This document shows, piece by piece, positions 4,761 through 10,104 of a DNA stretch of 10,104 nucleotides. Source of the stretch: AR5 sp041497115 (GTDB taxonomy: Bacteria > Methylomirabilota > Methylomirabilia > Rokubacteriales > CSP1-6); contig JBGQFW010000134.1 of NCBI GenBank assembly GCA_041497115.1, forward strand, positions 1-10,104, read 5' to 3'. Below the pieces are notes generated by a model, which saw only the letters and a program-made list of their open reading frames with translations, searched no databases and was not told the DNA's origin. A program made the translations under genes and the position numbers. The number at the start of each line of letters is the position of its first letter. Positions within the stretch are counted from its first letter, which is position 1.

Positions 4761-7664
4761 ATGGCCCGCTGGTCGCGCCGCCGACTCGCGCTCGCCGTCA
4801 GCAGCGGCCTGCTGCTGGCGCTGGCGCTCGTCCTCTTCGTCGTCCTGCCCCCGGTCGTCCGTCGCGTCGCGGTGGACCGGCTGGCGCGGCTGACCGGCCG
4901 CCCGGTCGCCCTCGGCGCGGTCGAGCTGAACGTCTTCACCGGCCGCGTCGGGCTCGTCCGCTTCCGCCTGGGCCAGCGCGACTCCGCCGAGCCGGCGGTG
5001 CAGTTCGAACGGCTGGACGTGCGGGTGTCGCCGCTGTCGCTCGTCACCCGCAACATCCACGTCGTCGAGCTGACCCTGACGCAGCCACGGATCTTCGTGA
5101 CCCGGCTCGCCCCCGACCGCTACGATTTCTCCGACCTGCTCGCGCTGGGCGGACCGTCCGGGGAGACGAAGCCCACGAAGCCCTCCTCGCGGACGATCAC
5201 CCTCGAGCGGCTGCGTGTCGTCGACGGCGCCGTCGTCGCGCACGACCTCGTCCCCGCTCCCGCCGCCGAATGGCGTATCGAGGGGCTGGAGGTCACCGCC
5301 GGCGGGCTCGGCACGCGCCGGGGCGGGCCGCCCGGGCGACTCGTGCTCCAGGCGCGGATCAACGGCACGCCGCTCGCGGTCGATGCCACCGCAGTGGACC
5401 TCGCCGGCGGCCGGGTCGCCGCGCGCGTCAGCCTCGACGGCTTCGACCTCGCCGCCGCCCGCGCCTACCTGCCGCCCGAGCTTCCGGCCGCGCCGGCGGT
5501 GGGGCGGGTCACGCTGGATCTGAGCGTGACCGCCGAGCGCGCCGCCGACGGCACGCCGCGCGTCGCGCTGGCCGGCGACGTCGGCCTCGACGGGCTGACG
5601 GTCGTGCAGCGGGCGCGGCCCGATCCGTTCGTCACGATCGGGCGCGTGGCCGTGAAGATCAAGGAGGCGCTGCCGCTGGCGCGCGAGGTCACGCTGGCCG
5701 CCGTCGAGATCGACGGCCTCGACCTCAAGACGCGCCGCGACCCGGCCGGCCGCATCGATCTCCTCGAGCTCACCGCCCCGCCGGCGGGGCCCGCGACCAC
5801 CCCGGCGCCCGCCGCCGCCGCGCCCGTTGCGGCGTCGCCGGCGCCGTCGCTCCGCGTCGCGATCGAACGGCTGGCGCTGCGCCGCACGCGCGTGACGGTG
5901 ACCGACGAGGGCGTGCGCCCCGCCATCACGCTGGCGCTGAGCGACGTCACCGCAACGCTCGAGCACGTGACGTGGCCGGGCGCGGCGCCGCTGGCGTTCG
6001 ACGTCGCGCTGGCGCTGCCTACCGCCGGCCGGCTCACCGCCAAGGGCACCGCGACGCTGTCGCCGGTCACCGTCGACGTCGCGATGTCGCTGCGGAACGG
6101 CTCGATCGAGCCGTACGCTCCCTACATCCCGATGCGCGCGCGACTGGCCGGCCGCTTCAACGGCGACAGCCGCTCGCAGATCTCCCTGGCCGGCGGCCGG
6201 CTCACCGCGACGTCGCAGGGGCGAAGCTGGGTGGAGGACCTCGAGGTCCGCCCGCCCGACGGCGGGACGCCGCCGCTGCGCATCGCGCGGCTGGAGATGG
6301 CCGGCATCGACTTCGGCTGGCCGACCCACGCCGGCGTGGCGACGATCACGGTGACGAGGCCCGAGGCGCAGCTCGAGCGCGACGCCGCGGGCGCCATCAC
6401 GCTGCGCGAGCTGCTGACGGCGCCACCGGACGAGGCGGCGAAGCCGGCGCCGGCACCGCCGCTGGCCGCGACGACACCGGCGCCGAAGACGACGCTCACC
6501 GGCGACCCGCGGGGGGGCGCCGTCGGCTTCCCGCTCGACATCGGCGCGTTCGTGATCGAGGACGGCTACGTGCGCTTTCTCGATCGCACCGTGCAGCCGG
6601 CGTTCTCGGAGACGCTGTCACGGCTCGCGCTGAGGATCGAGGGGCTGTCGAGCACGCCGGGCAAGCGCGCGCGCCTCACCGGCCAGGCCATCGTCGGCGG
6701 CGACGCCGCCCTCGAGCTGCACGGCGAGCTGGCGCCCCTCGGCGAGCTCTACGCCGACATCAGCGGCGAGCTGCGCGACTTCACGCTCACGGGCGTGAAC
6801 CCGTACGCCGAGAGCACCATCAGCTGGCTGATCGATCGCGGCAAGCTGGGGATCCGCTTTCACTTCCACGTCGAGCGCGACCAGATCGACGCCACCAACG
6901 AGGTCGTCGTCGAGAACCTCCACGTCGCGCCGTCGGCCCGCGAGAACGACGAGGTGAAGAAGCGCATCGGGCTGCCGCTCGGCCTGATCGTGGCCCTCAT
7001 CACCGACTCCGACAACGGCATCAAGATCAGCCTGCCGGTGTCGGGGCCGCTGGCCGGCTGGCGCGCGGACTTCGGCGACGCGATCTGGACGGTGGTGCGC
7101 AACGTCTTGGTGAACGTGATGGCGGCGCCGTTCCGGGCGATCGGACGGCTCTTCAAGGGGAGCGACGACCGGATCGAGTCGGTCGGCGTCGACCCGGTCA
7201 CCTTCGCGCCCGGCAGCGACGTCGTGAGTCCCGCCATGGCGCGTCATCTGACCGCGGTCGCCGATTTCCTGCGGCGGGCGCCGGCGGTGCGCCTGACGCT
7301 GGCCACGCTCGCCGGCCCCGCCGACCTCGACAGCCTCCGCGGTCAGGAGCTGACGGCGCGGCTGCAGAAGCGCCAGCGCGAGCGCGGCCTGCCGGACTTC
7401 GCCGCCGCCGTCGCCGCCGAGTTCGCCGAGCGCTTCCCCGGCGAGGCGCCGCCGGCGCCCGACGCCCAGCTGGCGCGGCTGCGCCCGCGGGAGCCGGTGC
7501 CGGCCGCCGCCCTGGCCGCGCTGCTCGGCCACCGCCTGGCCTTCGTGCGCGAGGCCCTCGTGAAGACCGAGGGCGTGCCGGAGACCCGCCTGGCGGTCGA
7601 CGAGGCGGCGGCCCCGGCGGCCGCGAGCGGCGAGGGCCGCGTGGAGTTCCGCATCGGTCAGTGA
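4761..7664 (+). CDS. DUF748/AsmA-like envelope protein
   Basis: This 967-aa protein has a basic N-terminus (RWSRRR) and one membrane helix at about 9-32, with the rest expected in the periplasm. The first module has the DUF748 signature FERLDVRVSPLSL then TLTQPRIFV and DRYDFSDLL (83-127). The middle consists of repeated beta-strand-rich AsmA-like segments joined by two Pro/Ala linkers (about 338-363 and 554-578). The late conserved block (about 675-795) contains GVNPYAESTISWLIDRGK, a NEVVVENL segment, LPLGLIVALITDSDNGIKI and PVSGPL. The C-terminus (about 812-860) has FAPGSDVVSPAM and a helical tail, usual for this family. AsmA-type and DUF748 proteins are linked to outer-membrane lipid transport and assembly in diderm bacteria; the exact role here is unknown. 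The gene stands alone: divergent from mscS and convergent with the cupin gene, 7 bp away, with no terminator seen between them. Confidence 0.9.
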   Translation: MARWSRRRLALAVSSGLLLALALVLFVVLPPVVRRVAVDRLARLTGRPVALGAVELNVFTGRVGLVRFRLGQRDSAEPAVQFERLDVRVSPLSLVTRNIHVVELTLTQPRIFVTRLAPDRYDFSDLLALGGPSGETKPTKPSSRTITLERLRVVDGAVVAHDLVPAPAAEWRIEGLEVTAGGLGTRRGGPPGRLVLQARINGTPLAVDATAVDLAGGRVAARVSLDGFDLAAARAYLPPELPAAPAVGRVTLDLSVTAERAADGTPRVALAGDVGLDGLTVVQRARPDPFVTIGRVAVKIKEALPLAREVTLAAVEIDGLDLKTRRDPAGRIDLLELTAPPAGPATTPAPAAAAPVAASPAPSLRVAIERLALRRTRVTVTDEGVRPAITLALSDVTATLEHVTWPGAAPLAFDVALALPTAGRLTAKGTATLSPVTVDVAMSLRNGSIEPYAPYIPMRARLAGRFNGDSRSQISLAGGRLTATSQGRSWVEDLEVRPPDGGTPPLRIARLEMAGIDFGWPTHAGVATITVTRPEAQLERDAAGAITLRELLTAPPDEAAKPAPAPPLAATTPAPKTTLTGDPRGGAVGFPLDIGAFVIEDGYVRFLDRTVQPAFSETLSRLALRIEGLSSTPGKRARLTGQAIVGGDAALELHGELAPLGELYADISGELRDFTLTGVNPYAESTISWLIDRGKLGIRFHFHVERDQIDATNEVVVENLHVAPSARENDEVKKRIGLPLGLIVALITDSDNGIKISLPVSGPLAGWRADFGDAIWTVVRNVLVNVMAAPFRAIGRLFKGSDDRIESVGVDPVTFAPGSDVVSPAMARHLTAVADFLRRAPAVRLTLATLAGPADLDSLRGQELTARLQKRQRERGLPDFAAAVAAEFAERFPGEAPPAPDAQLARLRPREPVPAAALAALLGHRLAFVREALVKTEGVPETRLAVDEAAAPAAASGEGRVEFRIGQ

Positions 7665-7671
7665 GCGCGGG

Positions 7672-7962
7672 TCACCGCGACTTCAGCTCGATCTCGACGA
7701 AGACGAACTCGAACGCGTTGGCGTTGCGCACGTCGTGCTCGACGCCCGCCGCGCGGAAGTACGGCTCGCCGGCGACGAGGGCGGCGGTGGCGTCGCCGGC
7801 CGGGCCCGTGATCGCCAGCGAGCCGGTCGTCAGCGGCACGACTGTGTAGTCGTGCTCGTGGCGATGGAAGCCGGTGGCGGCGCCGGGCGCGAAGCGCCAC
7901 TCGGTGACGCGCACGCGCGCGTTGTCGATCTTCACCGTCGCAACCGCCCGCCCGTCGCTCAT
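7672..7962 (-). CDS. Small single-domain cupin protein
   Basis: This 96-aa protein forms one cupin barrel. Motif 1 is at 31-49 (GFHRHEHDY...TTG), with H33, H35 and H37 as likely metal ligands; the usual Glu of the motif is not in its standard place. Motif 2 is at 65-80 (GEPYF...GVEHDVRN), with H76 as the remaining ligand. Small cupins of this kind bind a metal or small ligand, acting as enzymes or sensors; no substrate can be assigned. Its ATG (7962-7960) overlaps the TGA of the upstream deoxyhypusine-synthase-like gene (7961-7959) in an ATGA junction. The two are almost certainly translationally coupled and may act in one pathway. Confidence 0.87.
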   Translation of the reverse strand: MSDGRAVATVKIDNARVRVTEWRFAPGAATGFHRHEHDYTVVPLTTGSLAITGPAGDATAALVAGEPYFRAAGVEHDVRNANAFEFVFVEIELKSR

Positions 7963-9041
7963 GCGTCCAGCATCGCGGCGAGCTCGGCATGGATGGCGGC
8001 GCGCGCGCGGCGCGTGTGGACCGGCCCGTAGCGCTCGAGCAGCCCCTGGCAGAGCAGCGGCAGCGCGATCGTCACGTCGGCGAACACCATCACGTTGGCG
8101 CCGCCGGCCGCCTCCTTGCCCCACGAGATGCACTCGCTGGCCACCGAGGCGCCGCCCAGCCCGCCGAAGACGGCGTTGTCGGTGGTGATCTGGATCGCGG
8201 CCAGGTGCGGGCTCGGCTCGGCGTCGCCGCGGATCGCCTTGACGCTGGTCGCGGTGATCTGCAGGAAGTCCTTGGGCACGCCGCCGCCGAGGAAGATCGC
8301 CGAGGTCCCCGGGCCGGGCGGCATGTAGCGCGCCATGATCCGCAGCGCCGCCTCGTAGTCGGCGAAGAAGTCCACCACCGGCCCCTTGGCCGCCGCCGTG
8401 CGGTAGCCCTCGGCCAGGGGCCCGTCGGGCGCCGCCGGCACGAAGAGCGGCACGCGATGGCGGAAGCAGGTGGCGGCGATCGTGCCGCCCAGCCCCTGCT
8501 CGTCCAGCCAGCGGCCGAACTCGTGCATGAAGGCGACGCCGGAGATCGCCGGGCGCGCCCAGCTCTTGGCGAGCGCCTCGAAGAAGCCGCGCGTGAAATC
8601 CTCCATGGCGTCGTAGTCGCCGGCGCTGACGACGTGGTCGTAGAAGCGGTAGAAGCCGCGCTCCCACAGGCGGGCGTCGTCCGCGTGCTCGGGCTCCACC
8701 TGGAAGAAGCGGGCGCCGCGCGGCTCGAGCAGGTCCTCGGTGACGTTGGCCGAGGTGGAGGCGATGACGTCCACGTAGCCGCGCTCGACCAGCCACGCCA
8801 CCAGCGGCGCCAGCCCGGCGCTCGCCATCGAGCCGGCCAGCCCCAGGCAAATGAGGCCGTCGCCGTCGATCATGCGCTGCCACACCTCGAACGCCTCGCC
8901 GAGCTTGCGCCCCTGGAACGCCGAGTGGCGCATACGCGCCAGCAGCCGGCTCACCGTCGGCCCGCGGCCGCCGTCCTCGCCGTCGGCGACCAGTCGCATC
9001 GCGACCCGCCGCGCCCCCGCCTCGACGCGCTCGTCGCTCAC
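7959..9041 (-). CDS. Deoxyhypusine synthase-like protein (bacterial DHS family)
   Basis: This 360-aa protein belongs to the DHS family, whose members move a 4-aminobutyl group from spermidine via NAD and an enamine/imine on a lysine. The signature SWGK (306-309) supplies K309, the counterpart of human K329, in ECISWGKEAAGG, followed by VMVFADVTIALPLL (317-330) as in DHS. An N-terminal block carries LGLAGSMASAGL (66-77) and STSANVTEDLL (95-105), the NAD-binding part. By eye, residues used by eukaryotic DHS differ: the HH after GGGV-K becomes DF (258-259), and the GSDSGA loop becomes GGLGGA (293-298). Bacteria generally lack eIF5A, and family members in bacteria are linked to polyamine synthesis such as homospermidine, so a small amine substrate is more likely than a protein. 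The start codon is GTG with GAGGGGG 5 nt upstream, overlapping the stop of the SET gene. Confidence 0.88.
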   Translation of the reverse strand: MSDERVEAGARRVAMRLVADGEDGGRGPTVSRLLARMRHSAFQGRKLGEAFEVWQRMIDGDGLICLGLAGSMASAGLAPLVAWLVERGYVDVIASTSANVTEDLLEPRGARFFQVEPEHADDARLWERGFYRFYDHVVSAGDYDAMEDFTRGFFEALAKSWARPAISGVAFMHEFGRWLDEQGLGGTIAATCFRHRVPLFVPAAPDGPLAEGYRTAAAKGPVVDFFADYEAALRIMARYMPPGPGTSAIFLGGGVPKDFLQITATSVKAIRGDAEPSPHLAAIQITTDNAVFGGLGGASVASECISWGKEAAGGANVMVFADVTIALPLLCQGLLERYGPVHTRRARAAIHAELAAMLDA

Positions 9042-9051
9042 GACGGCCCCC

Positions 9052-9444
9052 TCAGCGCTTGCCGAGCTTGCGATCCGTGTCCACGTCGAACGAGTAGTAG
9101 TCGCAGGTCAGCTCCTCGCCCGCCTCGATGTCGCGGGCCGCCACGTACGTGTCGCCGTCGTCGGGGCCGCTGACCAGGTTCGGGGTGTCGGCGTGATTCA
9201 GGTGCTTGGCGTGGTCCCCGCATAGCGTGATGACCTTCCGGCCGTCCTGCATCTCGGCGTAGCCGTGCTTGTGCCAGAACTCGCGGGCCGCCGCGGGCAG
9301 GGCCGCGACCTCGTCGATGGACAGGCGCACGTCCATGCGCGGCTCGAAGACCCAGACGACCTGCCCGTGGGCGATGCGCTCTCCGGCGAAGCAGCCCATG
9401 CCGCTGATGGTGCTCGGCGCGACGTTCGCGCGGATCAGGAACAT
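9052..9444 (-). CDS. Small SET-domain protein (putative lysine methyltransferase)
   Basis: This 130-aa protein consists almost only of a SET domain, which transfers methyl groups from S-adenosylmethionine to lysine. GMGCFAGERIAHGQVV (15-30) matches the first SET motif, the SAM-binding pseudoknot motif is HLNHADTPNL (81-90, with N83, H84, P88 and N89), and the end motif is GEELTCDYY (109-117) with Y116 or Y117 catalytic. There are no pre-SET or post-SET zinc clusters; a short basic tail (RKLGKR) closes the protein. Free-standing bacterial SET proteins have few known substrates, so the target here is unknown. It is the first gene of a minus-strand row: the DHS-like gene starts 10 bp after its stop. 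The ATG at 9444 fits the domain start; only a weak AAGAG-like site lies upstream. Confidence 0.9.
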   Translation of the reverse strand: MFLIRANVAPSTISGMGCFAGERIAHGQVVWVFEPRMDVRLSIDEVAALPAAAREFWHKHGYAEMQDGRKVITLCGDHAKHLNHADTPNLVSGPDDGDTYVAARDIEAGEELTCDYYSFDVDTDRKLGKR

Positions 9445-9488
9445 GCTCTTATCTCGGAGGACATACGATACTCGGCGATACGCCCGCT
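9445..9488. promoter_or_regulatory. Divergent promoter region between the SET operon and the methyltransferase
   Basis: These 44 bp contain a direct repeat CGATAC at 9466-9471 and 9476-9481, spaced exactly 10 bp, one helical turn, which could be an operator. TACGAT (9464-9469) is a possible -10 for the plus strand. GGAGGA (9456-9461) looks like a Shine-Dalgarno, but no standard start codon follows it at a useful distance. The AT content is higher than in the surrounding DNA, in keeping with a promoter. Confidence 0.35.
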
Positions 9489-10104
9489 TTGAGCAAGCCC
9501 ATCTCCGCGGCGACCGCCCGGTTGTTCGACGCCATGGCGCCGACCTACCACGACCTCGAGCCCTGGTACGAGCATCTCTACACCGAGCTGCACGCCATTC
9601 TCCGAGCGGGGATCGGTCCCCCGCCCCCCGGCGGCGGCCGCGCGCTCGACGCCGGCTGCGGCACCGGATTTCAGACCGAGCTGCTCGCCGGCCTCGGCTG
9701 GCGCGCCCACGGCGTGGACATCTCGGCCGGTCTGCTGGCCGTCGCCCGCCGGCGCCTGCCCGCCGCGCCGCTCGCCCTCGCCACGCTCGAGGCGCTCCCC
9801 TACCCCGACGCGCGCTTCGACGCCGCCGTCTGCTGCGGCAGCACGCTGTCGTTCGTGGACGAGCCCGCCCGCGCGCTCGCCGAGCTGGGGCGCGTGCTTC
9901 GCCCGGGGGGCCGGCTGCTGGTGGAATGCGAGCACCGGCCGAGCCTCGACCTGGTCTGGACGCTGGCCGGCGCGCTGGCCGGCGACGCGCTCGGCTACGG
10001 CGTGTCGGCGCGCCGGGCGTGGCGCGCGCTGGTGAGCCGCGACGCCGTGCGCCTCGACTATCCCGGCTACGGGCCGCTCGCGCTCTTCCGCGGCCGCGAG
10101 CTCG
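9489..10104 (+). CDS. Class I SAM-dependent methyltransferase (C-terminus cut by window end)
   Basis: The first 205 residues of a Rossmann-fold methyltransferase of the Methyltransf_11 type lie in the window. The N-terminal ATARLFDAMAPTYHDLEPWY (8-27) is the usual cap before motif I, ALDAGCGTG (52-60), which binds SAM. D77 in GVDIS (75-79) is the acidic residue at the end of strand 2. LEALPYPDARFDAAVCCGST (100-119) covers motifs II-III, and RVLRPGGRLLVE (135-146) is the post-motif typical of the family. The substrate is unknown. The likely start is TTG at 9489; the ATG at 9534 would remove the conserved cap. No Shine-Dalgarno is well placed for the TTG, so the message may be leaderless, or the start may be misjudged. 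The gene is divergent from the SET operon. The stop lies outside the window. Confidence 0.88.
   Translation, partial: MSKPISAATARLFDAMAPTYHDLEPWYEHLYTELHAILRAGIGPPPPGGGRALDAGCGTGFQTELLAGLGWRAHGVDISAGLLAVARRRLPAAPLALATLEALPYPDARFDAAVCCGSTLSFVDEPARALAELGRVLRPGGRLLVECEHRPSLDLVWTLAGALAGDALGYGVSARRAWRALVSRDAVRLDYPGYGPLALFRGREL

Noticed and set aside
7655..7680. A possible two-way terminator between the convergent DUF748 and cupin genes
   Set aside because: The gap is only 7 bp, and the sole inverted repeat (GTGA/TCAC) has a 4-bp stem without a T run.
3440..7849. A 1,469-codon open frame on the plus strand
   Set aside because: It is antisense to the SDR and mscS genes, then runs out of frame through the DUF748 gene. 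Its translation is low-complexity Arg/Ala/Pro with no domain.
9435..9935. A 166-codon open frame on the minus strand opposite the methyltransferase
   Set aside because: The plus strand carries clear methyltransferase motifs; the antisense product has a composition typical of GC-rich shadow frames.
1..10104. CRISPR arrays, tRNA or rRNA genes
   Set aside because: No regularly spaced repeats, cloverleaf or rRNA-like sequence was seen on either strand. The only tandem repeat is the 15-bp one at 3009-3068, which has no spacers.

Overview
The window is about 10.1 kb of very GC-rich bacterial DNA. Genes are tightly packed, with gaps mostly of 4-120 bp, and many start codons sit directly behind the previous stop. 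The gene content fits a free-living environmental bacterium: a large DUF748/AsmA-type envelope protein typical of diderm bacteria, an MscS channel, a 2-oxoglutarate/Fe(II) oxygenase, a short-chain dehydrogenase, and a bacterial deoxyhypusine-synthase-like enzyme. A high-GC soil or groundwater lineage (Rokubacteria/Methylomirabilota or a deltaproteobacterial type) would fit, but the sequence alone does not settle the taxon.

Region 1 (5-1133, minus strand) is a complete IS110/IS621-type insertion sequence. It carries a 311-aa DEDD/Ser recombinase and, upstream of it, a region that folds as a bridge RNA. The RNA has a 5' stem-loop, a target-binding loop and a donor-binding loop. All four guides can be read and matched to DNA: the target guides match the actual genomic flanks (TGTAC-CT-CAG), and the donor guides match the element's own ends (ACAGTCG-CT and CT-TGT). 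This fixes the element ends and the 2-bp CT core. It is the most informative thing in the window. Two further details stand out: the recombinase start codon lies inside the closing stem of the donor loop, and a consensus -35 box overlaps the recombinase stop codon, so that it would drive the bridge RNA only in the excised circle.

Region 2 (1159-2022, plus) is a two-domain VOC/glyoxalase-fold protein. The IS sits 25 bp upstream of its start codon. Region 3 (2019-4705, minus) is an apparent operon mscS - SDR dehydrogenase - 2OG/Fe(II) oxygenase, convergent with the VOC gene through a 4-bp overlap of stop codons. The VOC protein, oxygenase and dehydrogenase would make sense in oxidative small-molecule metabolism, but the substrate is unknown. 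A four-copy 15-bp repeat at the oxygenase start supplies four in-frame ATGs.

Region 4 (4761-7664, plus) is one large DUF748/AsmA-like envelope protein, divergent from mscS across 55 bp. Region 5 (7672-9444, minus) is a compact operon: SET-domain protein - deoxyhypusine-synthase-like enzyme - small cupin. It pairs two enzymes whose families can act on lysine or amine substrates. Region 6 (9489 to the window end, plus) is the start of a class I SAM-dependent methyltransferase, truncated by the window edge. No tRNA, rRNA or CRISPR array was seen.
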